Source: Aphrocallistes beatrix (lineage: Eukaryota; Porifera; Hexactinellida; Sceptrulophora; Aphrocallistidae). From it: a stretch of DNA of 64,000 bases. Under the pieces are notes generated by a model. It had not been told where the DNA came from, searched no databases, and saw nothing but the letters and a program-made list of their open reading frames with translations. Both the position numbers and the translations under genes were made by a program. The DNA lies in NCBI GenBank assembly GCA_963281255.1, contig OY725497.1, positions 1,674,001 through 1,738,000 of the forward strand. The letters run 5' to 3'. Below are positions 9,795-22,187 of this stretch, one piece after another; positions within the stretch are counted from its first letter, which is position 1, and each line of letters opens with the position of its first letter.

Positions 9795-12700
9795 ATTGTT
9801 AACAACAATTAGCAAAAATCTGCTAACTGCATTAATAATTGAAATGTTGCAACAGATAAGAAAATCTTTTAAAAATTTGGTCATTTTACAAGAAAGAAAT
9901 TGGACACAATATGCTTACAACCCTTTAGAAACTTTTCAAATTCGATCATAAATCGATGATCTAACTAATGAACAGACAGACTTTTGAAATTTTGGAAATT
10001 GTAAAAATTCACACCAAAACACCAGAGGAATATTATTTTTAGTAATTTTGACACTATTTTTTGATAATTCTCTTTTTATTCCTAATATCAAAAATCTGTC
10101 TGTTCTTTATGTTCTACTCTTCGAGATCTAACAAATACCGTTGAGTTAACGCTCCTATGTAGAATTTACAAAAAGTTACCACCTTTATAATTGCTGAAAA
10201 AAAAGTCTCAGAAAATAGGATTTAGAAAATATTTATATAAGTCCATCAATTTCCATTAGTTTTAACTGCTTTGGAATAATAAATAACATGCAAATATCCT
10301 TATTCGACAACTTATAGCAGTACTTAAGGATACCGCCCGTGAAAAATCCATAGGTTTGGCTTACAGCATATATCAAGAATAGAGATATATAAGATGTTAA
10401 GCGTGGGTAGGTAGTGCAATTAAAAAATATTGAGACATGCCAAACAGTTTTTGGTTCACATTTCTAGTTTTTGAATTACAGCGTCTCAAAGTCGGTTTTT
10501 TCCGTTTTTCCCTAGCACTTCTTAATGGTAAGCCCTCCTGCACTCTGTGATTTTTTTAAAGCACATGTTTGGATCAAATGCTTCGAAAATTTATTCATAG
10601 ATAGTCTATCATATTTGCCACTTCATAGGACCAAAAGAAAGTTAAAATTTTAAAAATTGTAAATTTTATCGGTGTCCGAATAAAAAGGGCCAAAAAACGG
10701 CGAAAAAAGTCCGATTTTCTTTGCAAATCAGCAATAAAATCACAAATTTATAAAATATCAAAAATTGAGTGGTCCTACGCTCATCGCCTAATGATATGGA
10801 ACAACTCCTGAAATTTTCAAACCTCTATCTCAAAGCAATTTTGAGTTAAAATTTTTGAAAGACGGTCAATTTTGGAATTTTAAAGTCCCGAGATATAGGG
10901 ATTTGAAGTTTTGATGTTAAGAACGATTTAAAATGAGCTATTAACGAAAAATAAAAGCATCCATGGACATTTAATCGCGTGTATACTAATTAATTAGATG
11001 TATTCCAACAGATTTTGGTGAAAATAGCAAAATTATACTGAAAATTCACAAATTACCATGAGGCCCCTAACCCCGAATATTTTGAACCAATTAGGGAATG
11101 TAAATCATATTCCTAGCAGTACAATGTATAATTCATCGGTTTAGAATGAATAAAGAGCTACCAAAAAGTATATTAGGAAGTTAGAGCGAGAGTCTACGAC
11201 TTTTAGTTTTCAAGTTAGGATTTTCGAAAAATGCTACGTCATCACGTGATAAAAATTTGAAACTTAGCATTCCATTCCATGTAGTACATTTATTATTTAA
11301 GAATCAGATATATACCGTCTTGAAAAGTATATTAGGAATTGAGAGCTAAGAATTTGGTGTATATTTCCCGAGATATGGAGGAATCTGTTTTTGGACCATA
11401 AATGGGGGGGCTTTGATTAAAATTTGGAGATCAATGATTTGAACTTCCAGAATAATCATGTTGGGTGCTTCAAAGTTTCTGTATACATTGCTAGTGACTA
11501 TTGCATTGTTTTTTGAGTATAATAGTTACTTTTGGGAACTTATTTCATGACAAGATTCACCATTTTCTAATATATTCAAAGTTCTCCATAGAATTTGTAT
11601 TACAACAAAAACGATGATTAGTCTAGAAATATTTACTTTTTGACAAAGAGATGTTTGAGGAACCTATATATTATCATATATATCCTTTCATTTAAGATTA
11701 TTATAGATTATATATCTTCAATAGTTTTTAAGCATTGACATCGAGCACTTTGGGGGCCATAGAGTGGTTTGATGTCCGAACTTTACCTACAATATACTAT
11801 AACTTACGAACTAATGGTCCGATCTGAACAAACTTTTTTTTAAAATGTTCAGAATTTTTTTCTATACACAATAGCTAATATCACAACGGCCATTTCCCGA
11901 GCATTTTAGAAATGAAGTCCCTCATAAAGATATTTTTGATTGGATTTCAGGTGCCTCTTTTTCTAAATTCATCTGTTTTATAATATTTAAAGGGGCCAAA
12001 ACCATTTTGAGGTTCGTATAATTGAAAAAATATCAGATAAGTTAGAAAATAATTGATGAATGCCCCGCAAAATCACGAATAACTTTCCGATTTTTAGTAC
12101 GCCTGAGCTTTAGGTGCCCAGTTCTAGAATATCAAAATAAATACCGTCCAACAAGTACGATTAGATGGTAGACTACTCAATAATCCGATGGAATTGACAA
12201 TAAAAAATTCCACAATTTTTTTTAATGTTTTGCGATGTTTTTCGAGGGCGGTATCCTTAACTTCAAAATATGGTATATCAAAAATTTTCACCATCAAAAG
12301 GGGGAAAAACTGGTCATTGATGACTGGCCACCCAAAAATAACCACATTCGATAGTATCCGCCGGAATCCCAGGTCAATAACTTCTTTGAACCATGTCAGA
12401 TCATCATTGCTAAATTCGTGCTCAGCACTAAATTTCCAGCAATTTGATATATAGTATATTGCCCATATTTGGATAATTTTTTGGATGTCCGTGCATAGCA
12501 ACGGCCAGGAATTTTTCACATTCCTGGCCGTTGCTAGGAATCCACAGCCAAAGAATTTCTCCAAATGTGTCCAATATATATATATCAAATTGCTGGAATT
12601 TAGTGCTGACCGACGAATTTAGCATTAAAATGATGATCGGACATGGTTCAAAGAAGTTAAGGATATGAGACATTTCGGTTCAAAAATGTGTCCTTTTTTG

Positions 12701-12864
12701 GGTGACACCAGGTGGTACAAGTGGCTCTAAGTGGCAAAATATTACCATTAAAATTCTAAAAATGGAGATTAATGTTTAGAACCCCTTTAGGGATCTAAAA
12801 ATGATTAAAAAGGTCATTTGGCAAATTTATGATAAAAACAAAATGCCCATAGGAAAGGCCAACC
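9795..12864 (+). mobile_element. TT1 MITE carrying a TT3 insertion
   Basis: The TT1 interior is recognisable from about 9812 (CTGCATTAATAATTGAAATG) to the right terminus GCCCATAGGAAAGGCCAACC at 12864, followed by TTAA. The left terminus is decayed. A TT3 element splits it at a TTAA (10324-10327, 12257-12260). Without that insert the TT1 copy is about 1.14 kb. The frames of up to 154 codons near 12.2-12.6 kb come from its AT-rich palindromic core and are not genes. Confidence 0.8.
10328..12256 (+). mobile_element. TT3 element, complete, 1.93 kb, noncoding
   Basis: Flanked by TTAA on both sides. Ends are GGATACCGCCCGTGAAAAAT and, inverted, TTTTTCGAGGGCGGTATCC. The host TT1 sequence reads continuously across the insert (GCAGTAC-TTAA-CTTCAAAATATGG), as in uninterrupted TT1. 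There is no long open frame, so it is non-autonomous. TTAA duplication fits piggyBac or Kolobok. The GG start, instead of the CC(C/T) usual for piggyBac, argues mildly for Kolobok. Confidence 0.9.
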
Positions 12865-12868
12865 TTAA

Positions 12869-14202
12869 ATAAAAGGATATATGCAAAAATATATAGGTTC
12901 CTCGAACATTCCTTTGTAAAAAAATAAATAATTCACGACTTATCATTGATTTAATTGTAATACAAATTCTATGGAGAACTTTGAATATATTAGAAAATGG
13001 CGAATCTAATCATTAAATATGTGTCCAAATGTGGATATTATGCAAAATAATGAATACTATTGTCGTTAATAATGTGTACAGAAAAATTGGAGAACTTTTG
13101 ATAATTATTTTGAAAATTCTGGCCTTAGATCTCGCAGATTCGGTCGAAAACCCCCATTTAGGGTCCAAAAAGAATTATCTCTGCAAATATAAGTCCAAAT
13201 TCTTAGTTCTCACTTCCTAATATAATTTTTATGTGTGTAGATGTATATGATTCTTTGATAATAATTGCACTACACCCTATGGAATGTTAAGTTTTAGATT
13301 TTTGTCATATGATGGCGTTGCATTTTTCGAAAATCCTAACTTGGAAACTAAAAGTCGTAGACTTTCGCTCTAACTTCCTAATATACTTTTCGGAAGCTCT
13401 TTAACCATTCTAAACTGATAGATTATACTTCGTAGTGCTAGGAATATGAGTTGTTATTCACAATTATCCCAAAACATTCGGGGTTAGGAGCCTCAAGGAA
13501 ATTTGTGTATTTTCAAGGTACTCTTGATTATTTTTGTAAATATTTGGTTCAAATATACCTAAATCAGCAGTATAAATGAGAATCAATGTCTGTGAATGCT
13601 TTTGTTCATTATTAATAACTCGTTCTAAATTCTTCTTAACATCTAAACTTAAATCTCTATATTCGGGACTTTAATATTTCAAAATTGACCGTATTTGCAG
13701 AATTTTAAATCGAAATAAGTTTGAGATAGAAGTTTGAAAATTTCAAGAGTTATTCCATATTATTAGGCGATGAACGTAGGACCACCATTTTTTCGATATC
13801 TTCTAACTTGGTGATTTTATTCTTGATTTCCCCCAAAAAACTGACATTTGTCCGTCTTTTGGCCCTTTTTTTTCGGACACCGCTAATATTTGCAATTTTT
13901 GTCATTTTAACTTTCTTCTGGTCATTAAGTTGCAAATATGGTAGACTATCTATGATTCGATTTTGGAAGCATTTGATTCCTTGATATGTCCTCAACAATT
14001 CCTTGAGTGCCCGAATTTCTACCATTAAGATGTGCTAGCGGAAAACGAAAAAAACAGACTTTGAGACACTGCATCTCAAATACTGTTTGGAATTTTCCAG
14101 CATTTCTTGATGGAGATACCTCCCCACGCTTAACATCTCTTATAGCTCTACTTTCATCGTATGCTGTAAGCCAAATCATATGTTTTTTCGAGGGCGGTAT
14201 CC
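12869..14202 (-). mobile_element. TT3 element, reverse, partial
   Basis: It is the reverse of the first about 1.35 kb of TT3, ending in the terminus TTTTTTCGAGGGCGGTATCC followed by TTAA (14203-14206). At its left it meets the TT1 copy at a TTAA internal to TT3 (ATCC...TTAA), so TT1 inserted into it. The part expected on the other side of TT1 is not recognisable. Confidence 0.8.
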
Positions 14203-14206
14203 TTAA

Positions 14207-14399
14207 GTATAATAATCTTTAGTAATGTGAACTTTGTGTATTCCAATTGAGCTTACATTCAAGATAGTTGACTTAATACGAAGTAAATTATATTTATCAC
14301 GAAACAAAATTTCTGCTACAGTTCTGATTTCATTAATGTAACCGTAGACAAATGACAATCCAGCGTACTTAGTATAAAACAAGAATGCGACGTATTGTT
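14207..14399. other. Spacer
   Basis: No feature recognised. Confidence 0.3.
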
Positions 14400-14487
14400 T
14401 CTCTAATATCCCCAAGCGCCCACTGGGTAAATCTGCGGACACGCAGTGTCTGTAAGCCGCGCAGTGCAAGCAAGCGAAGCGCGCTTG
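14400..14487 (+). mobile_element. Heli1 3' end only
   Basis: It contains the GC-rich 3' end (GCGGACACGCAGTGTCTG hairpin, then GCGCAGTGCAAGCAAGCG) and terminates in GAAGCGCGCTTG followed by T. The rest of the element is absent. Confidence 0.75.
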
Positions 14488-14861
14488 TGTCAAATAAAAT
14501 ACTATTATATCAACTGGAAAGAAAAATACTTATTTATCACCTGCTTTCTTTATTGAACTGAAGTATTTAATGATTAATTGCTCAGTGTTTCCTAAACAGC
14601 CTATATTTCTCATCATGGGTGGGCGTGATTTGGTAAATGACTCTAATTCCATATATGGATTCTGATTAATTAAGGAGAAGAGCAATTTTTTTCATGTTTT
14701 TCATGAAAATTCCTGAAAATGAGTTTTTATTGGATAGAGTTAATACTAGATCTAGTGATCATTGTACAAATAAATTTTTGAATTTTTGAAACAAAAATTT
14801 TTTTGAATCCGTAATTTTTTGACAAAAAAAATGATAATTTAAGAGTGACATCATTTTCTAA
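14488..14861. other. Spacer
   Basis: AT-rich sequence with no recognised gene or repeat. Confidence 0.3.
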
Positions 14862-14869
14862 AAATATCT

Positions 14870-14991
14870 TAACCCTACTTGGACTTGGGGTACAAAGTAT
14901 AAATAGAAAAATCCCACTTTCATTTTCACTTTCAATTAACTTTCAATTAACTTTCACTTTCACTTCAACATTCCGAGTCCAAGTACGGTTA
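14870..14991. mobile_element. 122-bp MITE with 8-bp duplication
   Basis: Inverted ends TAACCCTACTTGGACT and AGTCCAAGTACGGTTA are flanked by AAATATCT at 14862-14869 and 14992-14999. The core is a TTTCACTTTCAATTAAC tandem. The 8-bp duplication suggests hAT, though the end sequence is not a familiar one. Confidence 0.7.
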
Positions 14992-15117
14992 AAATATCTA
15001 TTTTTATTAAACTGGTCAATAATCGATGTGTAGCCATTAATTATGCCATATATCTACGAATTAAATAATATCAGATGTTTAGAAATGCTTGAAGAAAACA
15101 TAAATATCATTAAGTTT

Positions 15118-15190
15118 GGAAAGCTTAGGTGGAGCACACTTTCCGATTAATCCAGCGCCCCGAGTTCGAATTCTGTTCCAGCTTTTTGGG
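15118..15190 (+). repeat. tRNA-derived SINE or tRNA relic
   Basis: An A-box-like AGCTTAGGTGGAGCA (15122) and a B-box-like GAGTTCGAATTC (15162) stand about 40 bp apart, as in tRNA genes and tRNA-derived SINEs. No full cloverleaf was built by eye. Confidence 0.5.
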
Positions 15191-15719
15191 GTTTTTTATG
15201 TTTACTATATCAGCTAATTACTTGTCTAATATTTTATAATTATAATGCATACTGTATATGTTATCTAAACACGAAATATATTTATGCTAATAACTTGGGA
15301 AACCGGAGCATGGACAACGCTGATTAGCCCACGGCCGTAATAATAAAAACTAATTATCTCTTGTCCCTGGAAAACTGGTTTGACGGCGTTATTTCTGAAA
15401 TGTATATAAAATTGAATACTTGTGTATCCAACAATTATTCCAGGAAGTGTCTGCAATATAAATTCACTTTTTCTCTAATAAGTTATGCCTTCAACATCAA
15501 ACTGCTCCGTTTCTGAATACGAAAACGACTCCTGGAACATGGTAGCGTCAATTCAGATTCCATCGACGCGTCTTCCTGCTCCCCAGTTCAGGGCCATCAT
15601 ATTTTTCTACTCATACTCAGTTCTTCACAGGATATCTATTTTTCAGCAACACATCCTCCCACCCCTGGCCTCACCTCGCCCTTGTCAACATTAGAACTAT
15701 CTTCGCAGAAATCAATATT
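15191..15719. other. Spacer with an unassigned short frame
   Basis: An open frame of 69 codons (15485-15694, Met start) is not recognised. It lies just upstream of the Mutator-like relic and might be part of the same element. Confidence 0.3.
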
Positions 15720-16640
15720 TTTCCTAACTTCAAGCACATTCAGGGAAACGTGGTAACAGGTCAAGGAGGTCTAAATTTCATGGAAACCAATTCGTCTCAA
15801 GAGAAGGGACTCCCAAATTATGTGATTCCTCCATTAGCAATTCTTCACACGCCGATACTTCCTTTACCCATCCCCACGCTAAAAGATTGAAGTGCATACT
15901 CCCGCGGTGTGGATACATCTCAAAGTATGCGCAGCCTTTCTCTTTTCGTAAATAGAATGTCCATTTTGAACGAGCTTCCGGTCCAGGAGACTTGAAAGCA
16001 TCAAAACCTAATGGAATGAGGATTTTTGACGTTAGTATTCTTGCACAAGCGGTCTCTTATATCTCATACCAGCATTGCAAGAAGCCGCTCGCCCCTTATG
16101 AATCTCCATTTCTTCACGGCTAGCAGAGCACTTTCTTCATCAAGTGCAATCACTGTCACGACTTATTTGCTGAGTTTCCATCCTTCAAGCCGATAGGGAT
16201 TGCTAACTCTCCTCATAAATGCTCCGCTCCCAAAACATGGAATGAACGAAGTCAAGATGCGATCCGTACTAGCTGTACATTCTTCAGGATCATCATGCAG
16301 GGACCTACTACATAAATTTGTATCAATCTTTGACATACCTTCCCCCTTCGAACACATGCCTTCAAATTACCTCAACAAAGTCGAGATAATAGTAATCGCT
16401 GCGGCTGAGGAGCCAATGCAAACTGGCGGTGAAAAACACTTAAAAATTGATTCTGTCCCATCGCCGTTCACAGATTGCATCAATACTGCGGTAAGCTTTG
16501 ATAGTTCATAGAAAACGAGGGACTTTTATTCAAAGCTGGGATTTGGGTCAGCTATTGCTGCATCTACCGGAAAGTTCTTGGACTATATTCTTCCTAACCA
16601 TACCTGCGAGAAGTGTAATCAATGGCCCGCTAGGAGGAGG
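15720..16640 (+). pseudogene. Mutator-like transposase N-terminal relic
   Basis: Pieces in shifted frames follow the order of the arthropod Mutator-type domain. First comes a basic GNRSRRSKFHGNQF segment (about 15740-15790). Next is NGMRIFDVSILAQAVSY with a Cys-x2-Cys-like CNHCH region (about 16010-16165). A stretch at 16200-16450 (LLINAPLPKHGM ... FDIPSPFEHM ... AAAEEPM) follows. Then comes TAVSFDSS, with RKRGTF in the next frame, and at 16540-16640 STGKFLDYILPNHTCEKCN, matching the family's VSFDGSWQKRG / TGKVLD...C..C blocks. At least three frame breaks show it is dead. Family assignment is from remembered motif order. Confidence 0.6.
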
Positions 16641-17051
16641 AAAGGCCTATCGATCCAGTTCCTTCGGCGGCGAAACCTTCAAAAATAAAAAAATCAGCAG
16701 CCTTACGAAGGAAAGTAAGTTCACCAAGCCCCGGCTGTCGACGAGGAAATAGACGGGGTAAAGGAGTTAAACGGCGTATTATTCCTGCAAACGAATCGAT
16801 GACTTTTCTATTTTACTGGCTCTGATACCGATTATAGTGACGCAAGTAACGTGAGCATTTGTGATATTTGTGATAAAATTCAACTTCCTCAGAAGAGACA
16901 TCGATCAATCCCAAGATGGTCCCCTGCAAAGTGGGTCCAGTGTTACATATGTTCCCGATCTTTCTACCAGTGTTGTGCAGAGATTCATAGGGGCGTAGAT
17001 GTTAGCTCCCTGTTTGTGACTTTTCTGAAGTCAAATAGATTAGATTACTAG
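16641..17051 (+). pseudogene. Zinc-binding domain relic, possibly pogo/jerky-type
   Basis: After a basic, Ser/Arg-rich stretch, the frame at 16851-17051 encodes CDICDK ... WVQCYICSRSFYQCC. The C-x2-C ... W-x-x-C-x2-C ... C pattern resembles the C-terminal zinc-binding tail found on many pogo/jerky DDE transposases and in PHD-like fingers, with the usual His changed. It might be the tail of another element inserted next to the Mutator relic. No catalytic core is present. Confidence 0.35.
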
Positions 17052-17659
17052 TTGATATTCATTCAAAATGTATTTTATCAATTATCTCAAAACTGTATTT
17101 TCGTACATATCGTCATATTAATTTTGAAAAGTACTCGTTCAGTGATATTTAGGTTTATGGGAAATTGATTAGTAGCATATGGGCTATAAAACTGACCAAG
17201 ATTAGGAAGTTTAGACGAACCATATTTTACCTATAGCACATGAGGCTCAAAGAAATCGAGGTTTTTGCGGGTTTTTGTCCGAGTCGCTGGAAATTTGGCT
17301 GTAAAAATGTTTTTATTGATTTTACAAGGTTGATCTTGGTCAAATTTATAGTACTTGTATAAATAAATAAGCTAATGAAGCGATATTCTCTCTATCTTCA
17401 CTTGTTTCAAAATTAATATAAGAGAGTTGAGCACAGTTACTATGGGAAGCCATTGCCCACAAATAGTAATGAAAATCTAAAAATACATTACAATGATGTA
17501 ATCCAGTGTTATTTTCTGAGTAGCTAGGTAAAAGCAATCATCATGCATAGGCATGCAATACCTAATACTATTGGAACATAGAGCTGCTCATACTACGTAA
17601 TGTAAAAAAATCTCTTCTCTCCTTAAGAAATCGAAATACATAGGGAAGTCATTATTCTA
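17052..17659. other. Spacer
   Basis: No gene or repeat recognised. Confidence 0.35.
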
Positions 17660-17786
17660 ATTTAAATTTGTACACTGAATTTAAAAATAACCCATGATAT
17701 TCTATTTCCAGTGGAAACGCATTCTGACTACAACATATACACACATACACAAACATTAATCGAATTTTAATAGTAAGGCTATATAT
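17660..17786 (-). repeat. Palindromic repeat copy plus a Heli1 5' terminus
   Basis: 17660-17735 is an inverse partial copy of the repeat at 5984-6130 (CCAGTGGAAACGCATTCTGA). 17740-17786 is the Heli1 5' terminus in reverse (ACATTAATCGAATTTTAATA then GTAAGG). Confidence 0.65.
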
Positions 17787-17789
17787 ATA

Positions 17790-18291
17790 CACTCGAACCT
17801 CTCTTATTCGGACCTCCGATATCCGGGCACCTCTCTCAACCGGGCAGCCCTTTCGACATTTAGTCAATATGCATTGTCCTATTTTCAAGTCAATTATTAA
17901 CCACAATTTCAGCAATCATTATCATGTAATATTATTTAATGAACTTTGATAATGAATTTGGGAGAAATTGCGACATCTAATATATTCAGGGTAAATACTG
18001 CTTAAAATGTATTAATCAATCGCAATGGAATAGTTTCTTTTCATTTATAGAATATCTATTTTACAATCACCTCTCTTATCCGGGATTTTTGATAACCTCT
18101 AAGTTCCGGGCACTAGATATTGTTTAAACTCACCCATTATACAAATTGACAGTTTTAACACTATAAACTGCTATTCAAGTTGATTTCTGAGTTACGGGCA
18201 CCTCTCTCATCCGGACCTCCGATATCCGGGAAAATTCTGTTATCCGGGCACCCTCCGGTCCGGCACTGCCCGGATAAGAGAGGTTCGAGTG
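17790..18291. mobile_element. pogo-like MITE, complete, 502 bp
   Basis: Flanked by TA (17788-17789, 18292-18293). Inverted ends are CACTCGAACCTCTCTTATTC and its complement. Further copies of the end motif (CTCTCTTATCCGGG-like) recur inside at about 17850, 18070 and 18200. Noncoding. Confidence 0.9.
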
Positions 18292-18474
18292 TATATACCA
18301 TTTTATTTTAGAAATTTTAGTTTTTCGAATATAACTCAGTCATTCAACAGTGCATATTGTCAGCAGACAATAAATTTAGAACAATTTAATCCAACACAGG
18401 ATTTCTACAGGTATTAGTATAATTTAATTTAAAGTTGGAGATGCAACATGCCGCCCCCCTACGGTACGCCGCTA

Positions 18475-18545
18475 GTCATATACCTTAGTTGGCGCGTCTA
18501 TTAAAAAATTTTTTTGAGATAAGAGTTCGATTCTAGGATAAATCT
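18475..18545 (+). repeat. tRNA-like SINE head or tRNA relic
   Basis: ACCTTAGTTGGCGCG (A box) and AGAGTTCGATTCT (B box) are about 45 bp apart and followed by a T-rich stretch. It resembles an RNA polymerase III promoter of tRNA origin. A functional tRNA is unlikely because no matched acceptor stem is evident. Confidence 0.5.
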
Positions 18546-18769
18546 TTTTGTATAATCAGAATGCCTTTTGTGAGTATTAACAACTTCAATTTCTGACTTA
18601 GTATGACCTTAAGTGTATCGATTCAACATTATTCAATAGAAACGCTTAGAAGATATGTGTTAGTCTCGCGTGATAACAAACAAAGTGTCATTTGCGGAAA
18701 TAGTGCTATTCTTGCTCTGCTGCGATGGATGGTCGAATAGGAATTTATAGAGTCCCTTCTAAATCTCAT
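18546..18769. other. Spacer
   Basis: No feature recognised; it may belong to the hAT relic that follows. Confidence 0.3.
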
Positions 18770-19406
18770 TATCGCTATTCGAATTTCTTGACCATGAGGA
18801 TTAGCTTCGCAAGCTGTAGAAGCAATTTTTCCAAGCAAACACTAATAAAGAATTATCTGCAATCGGCAATGAGTCAAATTCGATTAACAAGCAATCTTGT
18901 CGATAATTCCCCCCCAGATGGAATACGGTACGCCTGTGTAATGACAACTCTATTATGCAAATACCAAATGTTTGCAGGGAAGGGAACGCTGGCGATCGAC
19001 AAATGGTGGGGTGGGATTTGCCCATACGGTGAGGCCTGAAGTATTTTATCTCCACTTCCAAAAGCTCCTATATAGCTAAATTGGTGCTTCTAGATGTATA
19101 TTTCACTGTAAAAATTAAGCACTGCTGCACATACAATTTGAGAAACCTCTTGCACAAGGCCCAGAAGGGAATAAAGTGGCCCCCATTTGCAAAGTAATTT
19201 CATTTGATACGTAGTTATTCAATACGTAGAATCCAAAAATAAGGGCTAAAACGAAGCTTTTTTTAATAAATTATGCCACTTTTAGATTGAATCTGTCCTT
19301 AATTTCTAAAGAATTTTATAATTATAACTTGGGGTGGCGTGAAGATAAAGATGATTTAACATTAAGATATATTTTATGTTCACTCCAAAAAGGTTGAGAA
19401 ACACTG
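18770..19406 (+). pseudogene. hAT transposase C-terminal relic and right end
   Basis: The frame at 18725-19039 contains FLTMRISFASCRSNFSKQTL followed by IKNYLQSAMSQIRLTSNL. This is a diverged form of the zf-TTF-type hAT C-terminus (LLTxPVSVASAERSFSKLKLIK...STMSQERL). The conserved Glu-Arg of that motif is lost. Downstream at 19392-19406 GGTTGAGAAACACTG is an inverted hAT terminus. The rest of the transposase is absent. Confidence 0.55.
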
Positions 19407-19711
19407 GTCTAAAGGAATATGAACACTGTAACCTGTAAGAAATGCACTTGCCCCTAGTCACTACCATTATACCGATATGATTTTAGTGATATTTATCATT
19501 TTCTACATAAGAATGAGTATTTGAGTTGAAATTTTAAAATAGGATAATTCGGATGCGTAGTTTTACAAATTTGAGAAAAATATTGAATTTCTTTCACTTT
19601 TCGTACATAATCCTTGATAAATAGACAACTCAGATTCTATTAGTTTGGAGATTTTCGTAGTGATTGAATACTTTTGTCGAGTAATGTATATGATCAATTT
19701 ACTAGCATTAA
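19407..19711. other. Spacer with a Tc-type MITE end
   Basis: 19648-19685 (TGAATACTTTTGTCGAGTAA) resembles the right end of the Tc-type MITEs. The remainder is unassigned. Confidence 0.4.
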
Positions 19712-22187
19712 GGATACCGCCCTCAAAAACCATATGATTTGGCTTACAGAATACGATGAAAGTAGAGCTTTAAGAGATGTTAAGCGTGAGCAAGTATCTC
19801 TGTCAAGAAACACTAGCACATTCCAAACCGTTTTTGATTCTCATTCTGATTTTTGAGATACGGTATCTCATGGTCTGTTTTTTTCGTTTATCGCTAGCAC
19901 ATCTTAATGGTAGAAATCCGGCCACTCAAATAATTGTTTAGGAACTACCAAGGAAACAAATACTTCCAAAATCGAAACATAGATAGTCTATCATATTTGT
20001 CACTACATAGGACCAAAAGAAAGTTAAGGATACCGCCCTCGAAAAAACATATGATTTGCGTTACAGCATACGATGAAAGTAGAGCAATAAGAGATGTTAA
20101 GCGTGGAGAAGTATCTCCATCAAGAAATACTCGCACATTCTAAACCGTTTTTGATTCTCATTTCTAGATTTTGAGATACAGTGTCTCAAAGTCTGTTTTT
20201 TTAATTTTCCGCTAGCACATCTTAATGGTAGAAATTTAGACACTCAATGAATTGTTTAGGACATACCAAGGAATCAAACGCTTCCAAAATCGAATTATAG
20301 ATGGTCTACCATATTTGCAACTTCATAGGACCAGAAGAAAGTCAAAATGACAAATATTGTAAATTTTATCGGTGTCCGAAAAAAAAGGGCGAAAAATGTA
20401 TGTTTTTTGGGGGAATCAGGAATAAAATCACCGAGTTAGAATATATCCAAAAAATGGTGGTCCTACGTTCATCGCCTAATGATATGAAACAACTCTTGAA
20501 TTTTTATAACTTCTATCTCAAACCAAATTTGAGAAATAATTCTGTAAAGACGGTCAATTTTGAAATTTTAAAGTCCCGAGATATAGAGATTTTAAGTTTA
20601 GGTGTTAAGAAGAATGTAAAATGAGTTATTAATAATGCACATAAGCATCCACAGACATTTAATCGCATCCATACTGCTGATTTAGGTATATTAAAGCCAA
20701 ATATTTACCAAAAATAGCAAAAGTACCCTGAAAATCCACAAATTTCCTTGAGGCCCCTAACTCCGAATATTTTGAGATAATTGTAGATAATATTTCATAT
20801 TCCTGGCACTGCGAAGTATAATCTATCAGTTTAGAATGAGTAAAAAGCTTCCAAAAAGTATATTAGGAAGTTAGAGCGAAAGTCTACGACTTTTAGTTTC
20901 GAAGTTAGGATTTTCGAAAAATGCAACGTCATCATATGACAAAAACTTAAAACTTAACATTCCATAGGGTGTAGTGCAATTATTATCAAAGAATCATATA
21001 TGTACACTCGTAAAAAGTATATTAGGAAGTGAGAACAAAGAATTTGGACTTGTATTTATAAAGATAGAGAGATATCTCATTTTGGACCCTAAATGGGGGT
21101 TTTTGACCGAATCTACGAGGTCCAAGGCCAGAACTTTCAAAATAATTATCAAAAGTTCTCCAATTTTTCTGTACATATTATTAACGGCAATTGTATTCAC
21201 TATTTAGCATAATAGCTAAATTTGGACACATATTTAATGATTAGATTCGCCATTTTCTAATAGATTCAAAGTTCTTCATAGAATTTGTATTACAATTAAA
21301 TCAATGATAAGTCGAGAATTATTTATTTTTTGACAAAGGAATGGTCGAGGAACCTATATATTTTCGCATATATCCTTTTATTTAAGGATATAATATATTA
21401 TATATCTACAATAGTTTTTAAGATATGACATCAGCCTCTTTCGGGACCTTAGAGGGATAATATGGCCGAACTTTACCTATAATATGCGATATCTCAAGAA
21501 CAAATGGTCGGATCTGAACAAATTTTTTTGAAACGATCAGAATTTAATTTCCGACCCAGGGATCGCTAAATATCTGAGATCAAACTTGCAATTTCCTGAG
21601 GATTATATAAATGAACTCCCTTATAGAGCTATTTTGTTTGGATTTTATTTGCCAATTCTTTTAAATCTTTGTGTTTTATAATCTCCAAAGGTGCTAAAAC
21701 AATGTTAAGGTTCATATCATTAAAAAAATATCAAATAAGTTAAAAACTAATTGGTAAATGAGTTAAAGTCCTCTAATAATTTTTCAATTTTTATTAACGC
21801 TAAACTTTAGGGGGTTATTCGCAAAAAAGAAAAGAAAATGCCGTCCAAATAGTGCTATCAGATGGTAGACCGATCAGTAATACAATGAAATTAGCAATAA
21901 AACATTTTGCTGTTTTTTTTACGCCAGGCAAGATTTTTCGAGGGCGGTATCCTTAAAATGATGGGTAATCAGGATAGAATCACCAATTTATAAGATATCG
22001 AAAATAAAGTGGTCCTACGTTCATCGCGAATTCTTGAAATTTTCAAATATCTATCTCGAGCCAATTTGACTTAAAATTCTGTAAATATTGTCAATTTTGA
22101 AATTTTAAAGTCCCGAGATATAGAGATTTTAAGTTTAGATTTAAACAAGAATGTAAAATGAGTTATTAAAATGAACAAAAGCATCAA
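19712..22187 (+). mobile_element. TT3 element split by another TT3
   Basis: The left end GGATACCGCCCTCAAAAACC starts after TTAA (19708-19711). Its sequence runs to 20023, is interrupted by a complete TT3 (20028-21952), and resumes at 21957 with the expected TT3 continuation (AATCACCAATTTATAAGATA, then GTGGTCCTACGTTCATCG). It ends abruptly at about 22187, where TT1 interior begins without TTAA, so the right end was deleted. Confidence 0.85.
20028..21952 (+). mobile_element. TT3 element, complete, 1.93 kb, inside TT3
   Basis: TTAA flanks at 20024-20027 and 21953-21956; ends GGATACCGCCCTCGAAAAAA and its inverse. It sits at a GAAAGTTAAAAT site that is intact in the TT3 copy at 10.6 kb. Noncoding. 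Confidence 0.92.

Noticed and set aside
12124..12588. 154-codon minus-strand frame as a gene
   Set aside because: It runs across the TT1 hairpin core and its counterparts in other TT1 copies are not open.
15118..15190. Functional tRNA gene
   Set aside because: Only the A and B boxes are tRNA-like. No acceptor or anticodon stem could be paired.
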